From assembly GCA_004009845.1 (NCBI GenBank), contig RMBW01000128.1, positions 1 to 64,000 of the forward strand: a stretch of 64,000 bases of DNA, given 5' to 3'. This document shows positions 1 through 12,263 of the stretch, in pieces (position 1 is the stretch's first letter; every line of letters starts with the position of its first letter). The DNA is from Davidsoniella eucalypti (Eukaryota; Ascomycota; Sordariomycetes; Microascales; Ceratocystidaceae). Under the pieces are notes generated by a model. The model did no database searches. It worked only from the letters and a program-made list of their open reading frames with translations, and was not told where the DNA came from. The position numbers were made by a program, and so were the translations under genes.

Positions 1-40
1 GTACAGGAGGGGAGGAGGAAGAGGGCTTCTTCTTCGTCAT
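1..40 (-). CDS. Possible 5' end of a gene running off the left edge
   Basis: On the minus strand an ATG at 40 opens a frame reading MTKKKPSSSSPPV to the window edge. It is preceded by a purine/A-rich stretch that could be a 5' untranslated region. Only about 13 codons are visible, so this may equally be chance. No function can be given. Confidence 0.18.
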   Translation of the reverse strand, partial: MTKKKPSSSSPPV

Positions 41-2106
41 CTGCAGCCAACCAGCACCTCTTTTTGCTACTTTTTTTTTCTACAGACTAGCCTGATTAAG
101 AGAGATCCCGAAAGAGGGGGTCTTTGCACTAACAAGCAAAAGTGTCTATCTAAAGTTGAGCCTGCCCTGGATCGGGCTACGAAAACGAGGGACGGACGAA
201 CTTTTGGCTGTAACCGTAGTAATTGTAGAGCCACTCTTCTGACACTTCAGTCCTATTTTGTTCCCTTTGCACAATGCTATATGTATCTAGTTTATGTATT
301 TGTGTGGAACTTTGCCATTCTTTCTACGGCGAGTCTTCTATTCCTCCACATACTCCTATTTCCCAGTAGACCACTTTCTCGCTCTTTCACTTTAGAAAAA
401 GAAAAAGACAAAGTCAAGTACACAGATATAATTACTAATCCAGCTAAGCTACTTTTTGCACGTGCTGGTGCCAATTTACCCACTAGCTCCCATACATCCC
501 CACCATCCCATCCCACAGGGCCGCGTTCCTTTTTTGACACCGGTATTGCGCCTTTCCGGGCGGCTCGTTGAAGACATTTCGAGCTCATCTATAATAGTCA
601 GCCAGGAAGATAGGATGGAACCTGGAAAGACGGAGATACTGACAAGTACTTCCAATATAGCCGTTACAGCCAGGATTTACGCCTATTACAACCTCCCTCT
701 CGCCAAGCTTGACAGAGTACTATTTGTTGTTACTGGGTCAGGGCTCGATGGCTACTTTTAGGGGTTTATTTCTTCTTCATCTACGCGAATGTCAACAATG
801 TGATGGCTCATTTTAAGCGTCGCGTCAGCGATGGCCTGCCTAACTACTAATATGACTATATTCTCTGTCTACCTTCTTCCCGTAGTCTTCGCTCGTTCGC
901 TGGGTAGTCGTCATACCGCTAAGCCCGTTATCTCTTTCGCCATATCCTCCGGTGTTTGTCAGTCTCCATACCCAGGAAGAAGAAGAGGGATACGGTAATT
1001 ATAGTAAGCATTTGCAACACAACAAACCGAATTTAGTAACCATCATCCCTTTTCCGTCATATCGTCCGATACATACTATTCTTGAATCCGAAGACGAAAT
1101 CAAGAATGGTAAAAAAATATATAAAAAACTCCGCAAACCATCCTCAGAAGTCCATCCCTATTATCAATCCTAAGAAAAGTCATACAAGTCTCAACCAAGT
1201 GAAAACAAGATACATTGAAGCCTATTCTTTCTTCCGTAGGTCTACTGAAGCAGACCATGCAGTTGGATAGCTTCCGGAATGTCAGATTACTAATTCATAC
1301 CTTGCATATTTCACATGAATTATACGTTGTGAAGCGGCACAGCATTTGCCTATATCTTATTTTTTACTTCGATATATTGAATTAATAATCATATAACTAT
1401 CAACTCGACCATAATTTTATCTGCTAACCCTAACACTACCGTACACAAAGTTATTCTATGATCCTATTAAGACAGACCAAGTGAGTTTTCAGCTCTTGAT
1501 TCACTTCAACCTTCTAGTCTTCTCTAATTTCCATCGTGCTGCATGCAGTGGTTTCGTCAGAATAACGGTGATGTGATGAGATAAAATAGTAAAACCTGTT
1601 TTAAATATTTCTAGCTAGGCTGGAACCATGAAAAACGTACTTATATGAGAAAGATAGGGTTAATATACTTGTACGAGCAATAGCTACATAACCCTAGAGT
1701 AACACATAGTTCCTTTTCGGCCAAGTGCAGCCCACGACGTCACTTCTGTAGATTTAACTTTGAACCTTTGATCTGCTGCACGAGGTACCTGTGAATGTTC
1801 TAATAGGCATTCTCAGGTGTTGTGCCTCCACTTTATATCCCACGTGGCTATAAACTTGGTTTACCAATAAGATTCAGTAAAACATGCTGTATGTATGATG
1901 GACTCTAATTCATAAAGCAAAGTAGCAACTAGCTATAATGTCGCCCTTTATTTGCAGCCCATCTTAGCCTCAATTTCGCCCCAATGTAGACCTTAAATAG
2001 ATCTTGAAATGATATGAAGAAGCGATCGTACATCGACGTCCAAACGAGGATTCTGGCGAAGAAACTTAAGGTGAGTCGTTAAAATGCAATACTAGCAAAC
2101 GCTGTT
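41..2106. other. Intergenic, no supported gene
   Basis: AT-rich DNA with pyrimidine-rich patches. Short open frames here have no protein-like composition or splice context. A possible first exon (ATG at 2014, ending at a GTGAGT donor at 2071) lies just before the ceramidase relic, but it does not join that frame cleanly. Confidence 0.5.
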
Positions 2107-3676
2107 TTGTTGATTGAAAGATGCCTAATAGTCTTCCCAAAACCTCCGCGGGCCCGCGGAGAGCTGGAAACCAATACACGATTGACTACTCGGCGAAGAA
2201 GGCCCTTGAGTATCTTAGCTGTTGTTTTTGTACTCTCGGCGATAGTTTGGACTCTGCAAAAGACGACCAATTACGCGGATTGGAACTGCGTTCGTTGGTT
2301 CGATTCCCCAAGCTCTTCCTCATCATGGTCCGAGACATATGAAACGGTGTATCTTGCCGGTGCCGGCAAAGCTGACATAACCGGACCCGTAGTCGAGCCC
2401 AACATGATGGGCTACGCAGATCCAAACCAAGTCGGCATTGGCCTTTGCCAAAGACTCTACAGCCGTGCCTTTATAGTCGCCGAGGCAGCCTCTCCGGCTA
2501 ATCTTATCGTATGTCTTGTTCTAGATACCCAAAGTGGCGACACTGCCGTGCGCAATGACACCCTCGACGGCCTTCGAGCCCAAGGTGAGCCCTACGCACG
2601 ACGCTATGGGGCCCAGAACGTAGCTGTTATGGGAACACATTCATGCTCTGGGCCTGGCGTATGGCTCAACTATCTACTCCCCCAGATCACGAGCAAAGGT
2701 TTCGACAAGCAAAGCTATGATGCCATAGTCGCCGGCGCTCTACTATTGATCTAACGCGCACATGAAAGCCTAGTACCAGCAAACCTGGCCCATGCGAAAC
2801 AAACATAAACAAGCTCGTGTACGCGCCTTTCACCGCTTCTACGATATGTCATCCGGTCCGGTTCGTGGTAAGCATGCCGCTATTCTCGGCACTACATGTC
2901 CGGCTGCCCTCGGCTACTCAGAATGACGGTACTGGCAGCGACAAACCACCCCTATGGAAAGACGCCGTTGAACGCATAGCTGAGGCGGAGCTTGATATTG
3001 CTTCTCCCGCGGAAGAATCGCCAGTCCAGGTGGTTCTTGGCGGTCCCGCTAGTACCTATGTGCACTATATCTCTACGCCAGAGGAATATGCCGTACAGCA
3101 TTATGAAGGTGCATCGACATTATACGGCAAAGACACTCTGACTGCTTTCATTAACCAATCAACACGCCATATACCGTCTCTCTTCACAGATAATGCACTA
3201 AATCATATCCGAGTACTGGGTCCTCGGCCACCTGATAATAGGAATAGATCTGTGAGCTTCATTACTAGTGTTGTTCTAGACAGCTACCCACTGAGTAAGC
3301 TATTTGGCGCTGTGCTACATGACATTGACCAACCACTCTCTACCGTAGCTGAAGCACCAATTCTGTAGCAAAGGCAGTTTTTGTCGGTGCTAGCCTGCGC
3401 AACAATTTGCCTTTAGAAGGCACTTTTACAGCCGTAGAACGCAAAATCGGTGACAGTGATTGGGCAGTGGTCCGAGATGATTCGGACTGGACGTTGATCT
3501 ACGGTTGGGAACGTAAGTCGGACCTTTTAGGGACTTCGGAAGTCGCCATAGAGTAGCACTTAGAAGATGATGTTGAATTAGGGACATATCAACTACGATA
3601 TTTTGGAGATTCACGGAGCGTCACCGGTACCATCACTGCATTTGAAGGAACAAGCGTAGAGTTTGAGATGGTGTAG
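2107..3676 (+). pseudogene. Neutral ceramidase pseudogene
   Basis: Neutral ceramidases hydrolyse ceramide to sphingosine and fatty acid. The first part (2107-2754) has a basic N-terminus and a hydrophobic anchor (LSILAVVFVLSAIVW), then reads GAGKADITGPVVEPNMMGYA, LDTQSGDTAV, GTHSCSGPG and LLPQITSKGFDKQSY, all close to the family N-terminus. A TAA at 2752-2754 interrupts it. The relic resumes about 150-200 bp on with the C-terminal half (VQVVLGGPASTYVHYISTPE, YEGASTLYG, PPDNRNRSVSF), hits TAG at 3366, shifts frame, and continues (VFVGASLRNNLPLEGTF, RDDSDW, GTSEV) through another TAG near 3555 to the natural-looking end at 3676. The central domain with the catalytic serine region and further zinc ligands is missing, and the second His of the HSHSGPG-type motif is Cys. 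No ATG opens the frame. Assignment is firm from motif order; the gene is certainly non-functional as ceramidase. Confidence 0.88.
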
Positions 3677-3775
3677 TGTATATGGTAATGAATATAATAT
3701 TTGAAGATATGGTGATATCTGATGATATATAGCAACTATGACTGAATAGATAGTTCAAGGGCCATAGCGACCAAG

Positions 3776-5062
3776 CTATGCCATACTCGCAGGACGCAAT
3801 CTTGGTGACACCGGTGCACTTGCCCGAACCCGGGGCGAATGCCGGCCACAAAATGAAGGGTTCTTCGGGGATCGTCTGTAGCATGCCTCTCGGGCCCCTG
3901 GTGGTGCAGGCTTTCCGTATTTGCGCGAGACGCTACAGTATTCCATATCGGGGCCCATCCACTCCCGTAGATGGCGGTGAAGCTCACATCGAGAGGTGCC
4001 GCACTTCCGGCAATACATTTGGCCGTCGAGGCGAATGGTTTCACGGCTCACAACTGATGGTGACTGAGGCCGCGTTGGCGATTGCGGGGCTTCCCGTGTC
4101 TGCGAAGACACTCCAGTTGTAACTTGTGAATCATTAGGCGATACAAGCGGGAAGCCAGGGCTCTGTGTCATGTTGCCAGCGGCAGGGGTTGTCGGTGTCG
4201 AAGCCGAGACTGTAGCTGTGGCACCTGCAGAAGAAGCTGTATCTAGTGACGGCATGTTCCGGGGCAGAGGTGACGCAGGCGGTGACATTCCGGGATGTCT
4301 AAGCGGGCCAGCACCACGCCACGCCCATTCCAGGGTGTTGGGGCCGTTGCGGCGCGATGATAGTGGAACTCGGCCATACACGCGGCGATGGATCGGGTAG
4401 ATGAATCGCGAAGTTAACCCAAAGCAAACGCTATCAATGGGATCTAGGAAGTCCAACATGACAAATAGAATGTCACTTGGCATGTCAAGCAATGTAAGGC
4501 GCTCTGACGGCCGATGAGTGTGAACGACAGGTTCATACTCCATCAGCGAGAATGCGCGGCGCGGCGGCTTCTTAGGCTTGGGCCGCGCCGTGCGAATTGG
4601 TAGAGCTGGTGCCGCAGAACTTGCACCGCTATTTGGTGGGGAAGGACCTGCTGATGAAGGTACCTCGGCGACCGAGGCAAGGCCCGGAGTCGGCGCATTA
4701 GGTGAAGTCGGAGACGCCAAGGTCGAGGCTAGTGTCGACGTATATTGGTGACGCGGCGGCTGCTGCACGTCCCCGTCGTATTCAGATGCCGAGTATGAAC
4801 GGCGTGGGGGCCGCACACCAGCTCGCAAAGCCCGCTTCTCTTGAGCTAGCTTGGCATGCTCCTCGCTTGTCATTGGCCGGGTCTCCTGAATTGGTTGTAG
4901 GGCCGGCGTGGCCTGGGCATGCGATACGCGGATGTTTCCGCTGCTATTCGGGCCCGAGGCGGTCGCAGATGCAGAGCCAAGAAGCGCCAGAGCAGCTGCG
5001 TTAGCGGCGCTGTTGACCTCTTCTGCTGAAGGCGAGACGGCGAGCTGCATGACTTCGGCCAT
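3776..5062 (-). CDS. F-box protein with Cys/His-rich C-terminal module
   Basis: Single-exon protein of 428 residues if translation starts at the first ATG (5062). The frame stays open upstream to a TGA at 5195-5197 but has no ATG there, so a short upstream coding exon is possible. Residues 1-185 are low-complexity Ala/Ser/Pro with basic RRSYS/RRAFS patches that suit phosphorylation. An F-box-like helical segment (LLDMPSDILFVMLDFLDPID, about 190-225) would recruit Skp1 into an SCF ubiquitin ligase. After a second disordered linker comes a module with CRKCGTSRCELHRHLREWMG and CYRRSPKNPSFCGRH (about 351-407), which looks metal-binding and which I recall from fungal F-box proteins. The substrate is unknown. 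It is tail-to-tail with the ceramidase relic, 99 bp apart. Confidence 0.82.
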   Translation of the reverse strand: MAEVMQLAVSPSAEEVNSAANAAALALLGSASATASGPNSSGNIRVSHAQATPALQPIQETRPMTSEEHAKLAQEKRALRAGVRPPRRSYSASEYDGDVQQPPRHQYTSTLASTLASPTSPNAPTPGLASVAEVPSSAGPSPPNSGASSAAPALPIRTARPKPKKPPRRAFSLMEYEPVVHTHRPSERLTLLDMPSDILFVMLDFLDPIDSVCFGLTSRFIYPIHRRVYGRVPLSSRRNGPNTLEWAWRGAGPLRHPGMSPPASPLPRNMPSLDTASSAGATATVSASTPTTPAAGNMTQSPGFPLVSPNDSQVTTGVSSQTREAPQSPTRPQSPSVVSRETIRLDGQMYCRKCGTSRCELHRHLREWMGPDMEYCSVSRKYGKPAPPGAREACYRRSPKNPSFCGRHSPRVRASAPVSPRLRPASMA

Positions 5063-8000
5063 AATGCGGTTGGGCTCGGTGAGAGTCGGTGGTGTGGCGG
5101 CAATGTAATATGTAGTTGAAGGTGGGGATGCAGCCAAGCTACCGGCTGAAGAGCGCGGGTAAAATTGACAGAAACTTGGGGGGGATAATTGTTTTCAGAT
5201 GGGGTGTCAGGAAGACCCCAACGAAAGACTAGCCTGACTGCCGGTGAGATTTTGCAAGGGCTGCACAGTATGACCCAGCAAGGTATCAAGTCAAGAAAAT
5301 TGGACCAGAAGATGCAACGTCCGGTCACGATGTCAGAACACTTTGTGTGCACCGAAGCAACGCACAACGATGAAGAGCGAGAAAAGAACGAAAGCTAGCT
5401 TTGTGCGGGTGGGTCTTGATTGGCTGGGGGCAACTCGTTTCCGCTGCTAATTAGATAGTAGGTAGAAATAAAGAGCGGGAAGCGAATCGAGCAAAGTTGC
5501 TTTGTTTCCCCTGGGTTATAGACAGGGCGGAAAGACCAAGTTAGTTGAAATTATCTGATGGGAGCTTTTGCGGGATAAGGGAGAAGCCTGGACAAAGCTG
5601 ATGCGGATGGGAAAGGATGAAATATATATGTTAAGAGCTCTTGGAATAGTCGGAGGGCAGGAGGATAAAACATCGACAGGGCGGGAAAGCAGTCTTAATT
5701 TAGACAGCAATTCAATATAGGCTTGTTTTTGTTTATTCTCTTTTTTACTTTTACTTGTCTCATGCAAGACAACATGCTGGATTGAACTGCCGACCGTAGT
5801 TTCCCAATAGGACCGCAGCAAGTAACTGCCAAAAAGAATAGCCTCCGTGTCGCCTTATTTTCTGTCTGCTATACAGATATTCCAGCCTATTCGGTGTTCA
5901 GTAAATAAATAAACAGATACAGGGTGGGGTCAAGTCACTGTTGGACCAGCCTTCTATGGCAGGTGAAACTGCCTCCACCGCCTATCAACTGGGAGATTGC
6001 AAGCTATGGCGTCACCACCAGCGTCACTCCCATCCTCCTGCTCTTCCACCCCTGGGTCTCTTGTCCTGCCGAGAAGAAGAGGAAACAAGGACAACTAGGG
6101 TTGGGAGCACAATCGGATTTGCTAGGCTGCGACCGTGTTTGCTTCAATGCATACTACTAATATTCTGTATATCTTATTGTATCTTCATAACTTGAGCTTT
6201 CCGCAAGGTCACACGACAACCCAGATCGTATTTGAGGAGAAGCAATAATCGATGCAGAAGGCCTCGAGATAAGAGTAGAAAATTCTAGAATACAGTCGAT
6301 CTTCTCATCCACACTTGATTCACACAGATTCCAGCTCACTTGATCAGATCGAATCATATCAGCTCACAACACACGATATTTTTTCTCCTTATGCATCTCT
6401 TTGCGTTCCCGTTGATAACTGTCTTTTCCCTATGCAACTATGAACTATATTCCTCATCTTTCTTATGCAGCAAAGTGGCCTGGAGACCACACCATCTGTT
6501 TCACTTCCCCAGGATTGTATCCCCAAAACTGCAATATCGCCTTGGCAGAGATAGCGTTCTTGAATGTACAGATAGTTGCACGGTAGCACTTAATAAGCGT
6601 AATACTGTGTGTCTTGTCATCAAGATTCCCCTCTTCTGAGCCCATGAACCCACTAGCGATCGGACCAGATGAGCCTTCAGGCCAGTACATGTGAAAACAG
6701 GGCCGCGTGACTGACGAAATTCCAGCCAAAAATGTAGTGCGACATCTCAATCGTTTTTTCGTATTGTGTTTATATATTTTTTGCCGCTTTCCAAACAACT
6801 ATATGTATGCCGTGACCGGAGTTGGTCTTAGTTGCAACGCTGTCTCTACTCTTCGGTAACGCCTAGTTGAGCATCAATTCATCTAGATAGATAATATCGC
6901 TAGCCCTACAATTCAAAAAGACATTTACCGTCTAAGCCTTGTTGTTTCGTCGCTTTGTGACGGCATAACACAGGTAGTTAACTTAGTCTTCTTTTCAATA
7001 ACATCTTTCTCATACTTTGATGGCAAAGATTCTCGGTTCCGCGTCTAGGCAATCAACGCCTCTATCAACGAATACCAATGAAGAAACGTACAGCATTACG
7101 TTGGGTTGACCTTTGGAAATGCCGACATGTCAACAATTATACAGAACTGCTTCCGAGGTAACCGCTAGGTTGGTGTGGCAAGATTTCAGCCCGTAGCAAA
7201 AATGGTCCGATGGGATGTGGCCGTAGAAGCAGCGATTTGACTATCTCGAGATATCTGGTACCAGCTCAACCGAAAGATGGAAGATCTCGAAGTGCTGGAC
7301 AAAATCTGGACCTTGTCGATCGAGTATCGTCCAACCCTGACAAACATTGCCACGATCAACCACGGCAATATCGATCCTGAGCACTTTGCAAACATGTATC
7401 TCAACAAGCGATCCGATATTGTCAAAGATATCAAGCTATTGGAAAGTCATATTCACAGAGAATTACATCCCCAAGGTTTCAGAGAGGCGGAATCCTGAGA
7501 AAATTTTCAGAAAAGCCATCTCCAGAACCCGCGCTAAAACAGTTTCAGATACTATTTGAAGAGAAAATCGATCGAATTTCTTTCTCCGGAATAGCACACT
7601 AATTCTTCCTTTCGTCCGTTCTTAGTTAAAGGTGAAGAACGGGTTGATAACAATCTGAAGCGTCTTTGCCGCAATCACGGACCAACTCCTCAATTTTGTG
7701 TAGCTAGCGTATTACCTTCTTCATGTCTTGGAACTATTCTAGTTAGAAGATACATATCAAGATTCATTGAACGGGAAGTTGTCCCAAAATAAATGTACAC
7801 CTACGTCATTGCAAAGTTTCTTGCATGTCCTTGTACTATTTTAATCCCGAAGTTGGACATCGAGGCTTTATTGCGCCTACGTAGTTTCAGCTTATACAAC
7901 TAAACAGATACGAAAGAACGAATGGAAAGGGAAATCTCAAAATATCACCCAACCAAGATATCTCATCAATAAGACATCAAAAGGCTGTCGACTATCTATA

Positions 8001-8371
8001 TGTATGTGATTGTACTTAGTTGTGATTAGACTAATCCTTAATCACTTTACTGATGACAGCACAAGAAATGAACAATGAGGGAAAAATAAACATGGCGACA
8101 AAAGAAATGTATAATATATAAAGTAAAGAACAAGAACGATGTGGGAATCCAGAAAAGACAAAAAGAAACACCTGTGATCAAAATCCTCCCTTCTATCCAT
8201 GTATACGGAAGAAAATAAACCCAAAAGAAGAAAGAAGGAAATATAGAGCCTGTAAAAGAAAAATTAAAAACATAACCCAAAACGCTCGTCTAAGTGGACA
8301 TTATTATATATGCACAACTTCAGCATAAACCATATATACAGGACACACACAACTTAGACATCTTCAGCCTT
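5063..8371. other. Intergenic with scattered coding-like relics
   Basis: The 5063-5900 part is the F-box promoter and leader. Beyond it the DNA is non-coding with fragments that read like protein in short runs. Examples are a minus-strand frame at 6463-6750 ending in MVWSPGHFAA, and the relic at 7020-7498 listed separately. None has a credible complete gene structure. Confidence 0.4.
7020..7498 (+). pseudogene. Possible decayed gene fragment, unknown family
   Basis: A plus-strand stretch reads like one protein broken by a frame change near 7106 and two stops (TAG 7166-7168, TGA 7238-7240). It starts MAKILGSASRQSTPLSTN, passes TFGNADMSTIIQNCF and FQPVAKMVRWDVAVEAA, and continues as the open frame at 7277-7498 (DKIWTLSIEYRPTLTNIATI, DIVKDIKLLESHIHREL). 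Codons favour C/G at the third position, unlike the AT-rich surroundings. I do not recognise the family. The join across the stops is inference. Confidence 0.25.
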
Positions 8372-10193
8372 TTACCATTCCATAACCAACACTAGCAGCA
8401 CACCGTTCAGAACGCAAACAGTCAGGAACGATAGCCATAAACAGAGATGCTGCCATACCGGCGCATTATCAGTTCGTGATAATGTTATCACCAAACCAAC
8501 ACATGCCGAGAATAAGCTAGTAATGATGCCTACTGTGACGCCCGCTTCTACCTCAAGTCTCTTTTTGTGTTTGCCAGTTGCTATTAGTGCGCTGGTGATG
8601 CCTATCAAAGCAAATGACACAACGAAAGATCCAATGGTCACCCAAAATAGCGCCTGCTGCTGTTGCTTAATAGCCCGCTGCTCTCCTATACTGGGGAAAG
8701 CAGCGTAATGTGTAGCATAACCGTGGGCTGGAAGCTCATCACAGCTAGTGTACTCGTCTTCAGTATCCGAGGCTGATGCGCTAGTGGGGTTGGCAAAGGC
8801 TCCAAGAAGAGGCGCTCTTTCGCCCGAGCCATGAGTAGTCCGCATAGTAAAAATACTGCGAGCTTTGGCTAGAGGGGCAGCCAAGGTTGATCGGATGAAG
8901 TCGAGGCCAGGAATTTGCATGTCTTCGTCCGGGTTGATGTAGATAGCGTAGTCGTCGTCGCGGTCGCCGGATTCACTTCCATCGTCATACTCGTTCCAGT
9001 AGTGTACTTGTTGTATAGGAGCTACGTGCTTTTGTGGTGGGGTGCATGGAGCCGACGCCGATGTTGATGCCACACCTGAGATATGCGTTGCTCCAGATCG
9101 GCTGCCCACGCTGAGAGTTTCAGGAGAGCAGGTAGCATCCTCTTCTGGTAGGGCCTCACGTAGTTCCCCTAAAATGCCGTCATACTGCAATTGAAGCAGG
9201 TTGAGATCACGTCTGGTAAAGCTTTTGGGGTCGGAAAGCACATATTCACGGAATCGCATACTGAGATTGGGTGATCCAGTCCATTTCTGTAAATGACGTT
9301 AGTATTTGCCATCAACGTATTTAAATTCAAAAGCTGCTTGTTTCTTACCTGGTACTTCTTGAGAATCTTGCGGAAAGCCATAACTTGGGCATTAATAAAG
9401 CGATCCAGGGAGTGGATGTCGTCACCACATTTGAGAAGCTCGTGCTCATATTTAGTAAACCGGCGTTGGCGTTTAGCAATCAATTCGGTGTTCGCATCGT
9501 TTTCTTGAGGATAACGGGCAGAAAGACGACGAATAGATGTGGTCAAGTAAGCTATTAAAATGTTAGCAAGTGTTGTATATACAATGGTCGTGATACGCGA
9601 TCATATGCCAAAAACATGTATATGATATAAAGTACCTAAACGGTGGCCGAGTTCGGCCGCTTTGCTAGAGACAAAGTCGCCAACACGCTCATGTTGAGCA
9701 AACAGTTCCTCGTAAAATCCATTCTCGAATCGCAAGAGACCAACATCTTCACTGCCGGGAATGGTGATTGCTGAGGCCTGGTTCTTCGTGGTATGCGCCT
9801 TAATCTCGTGCTTGAGCGAGTTGTAATCGATGTTGTCTACAATGTCAACATGCAAGGTTAGTAATAGTAGATGAGTCGTAAATGATCCCTTGAATTGTGT
9901 AAAGTGAATATGGTTGTTCTAAAGCGCTATGGGTCACAGTTGTGCGACAAATGATAGCGCGACCAATGTATAGAGTTCCAGTATCCGAGTCTCGGGTAAA
10001 GCAATCGCATATAAGTATAATGCTGCTGAGACTGCCCAGAAAATATCCAAGCATGGTAGTTTCCAATGGAAAGTAGCCATGATCGCAAAAGCAAAGCAAG
10101 GCGAAGAGAGACGAGGCAATATAAAGAAAGAGGGGACGTACGAATGCGCCAGCGAGGGACAGACTCGGACTGGAGCTTTTTTCCGAATTTCAT
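8372..10193 (-). CDS. SPX-domain membrane protein
   Basis: Four exons: 10193-10142, 9836-9636, 9551-9349 and 9286-8372, giving 456 residues. All three introns (305, 84 and 62 bp) have GT/AG ends and the frame is kept throughout. The N-terminus MKFGKKLQSESVPRW, then YNSLKHEIKAHT and the AFRKILKKYQKWTG segment (to about residue 155) form an SPX domain, which senses inositol pyrophosphates and phosphate status. A disordered acidic linker follows. The C-terminus has three hydrophobic helices at about 365-389, 398-422 and 431-454, so the protein sits in a membrane, by family analogy probably vacuolar. This layout resembles Vtc-type subunits, but the polyphosphate polymerase domain is absent. A role in phosphate or polyphosphate homeostasis is inference. 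Confidence 0.88.
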
Positions 10194-12263
10194 TGTGAGC
10201 TTGTGATTTTTGGCGGCGTAGGACGAGTATTGGTAGATGGTTGACGGCGTAAGATGGCGCAGATTTGTCTATATTTACAGAACAGCAAGTGTGCTCTACA
10301 ATTTACAGACGATTGGCGATATATATAAAGCTAACGCTATATCGTTGGGCCTAGGTTGGAGCCGACGGCGGTCGGTCGAAAGCGGCGATTTGGGAACAAT
10401 AGTTGGTGTGGCCGGGTGCAATAGTGACTTTCGGCTGTCGAACTTGCGTGCTCAAGAATTCTCAGAGGGATATTGAGACTATAGGGGGAAAATCGAGTAA
10501 AAGTAGAGTGTGATGGGGCGCCCGATACGAAAAGCGCAATATAAGAGACGGATGGAATGTAGCAGCGAGAAAATGAGGCTCTTTCGGCGGGGTGACAATG
10601 ATACTATTCGCAAGGGAGGAGATATGGAAAGAAAGAAAAGACGAAAGGTAAGTATCGTGATAGAGCAGAGATAGCGGCGATGATCAAGTTGCAGTTCAGT
10701 GACAAAACAAAGGCGAGGATATTGATGCTTTGCCTAGTGTTTTGTTTGAATCAAGTCAGTCAAGAAAAAGCAGCAGTGAGCGAGTTCTGGAGCGTCGAGA
10801 CTTGGCCGCAATAACGCGCAAGGTGGAGCTTTGACTATAAGGAAGAAAATGATATGGCGTAAGGAGCGGCACGTATGGTTGTATGTAAATAAACAGCACT
10901 GATAAGCTTCTGAGACTTGCTATCTGAGGATCTGAGTATCTGAGGCAGAACAGACGATGTGTTGCAGAAGACGTGTAGCAAAAGCGACAGGAGGCAGATA
11001 AGACGTGACTGCCGAAGCAATAGATATTAGCAGATAGCAGATAGCAGAAAATAGCTGAAAAGTAGAACAGATAATTAAAACAATTCCAGAATCACAAGAA
11101 TTTGTCCATGGCCGGAAATGGTTGGAGGGAGCCAGGAAGATTTAAAGAAGGAATCGCACAAGAAAAAAATCGATAAAAAATAAAACATTAATATAGTTAA
11201 CCATTTGCTGCAGCTGAAAAAGGGAAAAAGGCACTTGCACTTGCCTTCTTCTCACATAAACAGTGCCAGTATAGCTGTTGCTTTTAGTTGCTTTAGTGCC
11301 AACCGGACCTTTTTTTTTCAGCATTCAAAGCCAGCCAGCACTGTAAAGCACTAATCAGTACTTCAGTTGTGGCCGCCAATACTACTGCGATTTGGCTCTA
11401 GACCGCCTACAACAATCACCGCCCACATTATCTCCAGCATCTCCAACATCTTTTCTCCACCGCAAGAACAAAAAGAAGCCCTGGCCACCACTTCCCATCG
11501 TCTTGTCTCGAACGCACTGCTGTGCCGTATTTAGTATCGCAGGTTTCTCGAGAATAACTGCGCCGCCTATATCCAGGGCATCTTCGCTTGCTTGCTCCAA
11601 CGATCACAGGAATACACCCTCTACCGTAAAGAGCCTTGTCGCTGCTCTTCCCAAGGAGAGAGAGAGGGAGCCTTTGGGATCTCGTTAGCGATAGTTACCA
11701 TCGTCACATCGTCAAGCACAACAACACTGTCTGCAGGTCCTCTGCCTGCATGCTGCATGCCACATATATATTATATACCTATTCTCTAACAATCAAAAGG
11801 GGCACTGGTCTTGTGCCCTAACTATACGCACCGTACACCAACCAAACCAAACAACCAGTCACCTGTTTATCGCCGTTCGTCGCGATCTTCATGGCTGCAT
11901 CCAGGCTCGGCTCGCCGTGGCCCACGATACCACTAATGAACGATGTCTCGACCATATTGAGGAAAAACAACCAAAACAAAGCAAGGTCCAACCTGCCACT
12001 GTTCCTGTGCCTACATATCTATCATGTGCATATGCCTGTGCCAATCACAGGCCACTAAATCAAAGGCCAGTCTCGTAAGCGGCCGCATCGTTACATCCCC
12101 GGCAGTATCGCTTTTATCGCATTTTATCACCCCAGACACCTTCAAGACACCGAAATAGTTCTCTATGTAAGTAGTTGTATAGATAACTAGCCATGTAGAT
12201 ATCGGTAGATGCATGTACAGATATATCAACTTCACCATGTTGGACTCTATCAAGCTACACACC

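Noticed and set aside
2290..2305. B-box-like GGTTCGATTCCCC
   Set aside because: Lies inside the ceramidase coding relic and has no tRNA fold around it.
4170..5004. Plus-strand open frames across the F-box gene
   Set aside because: Antisense shadows of a GC-rich coding exon.
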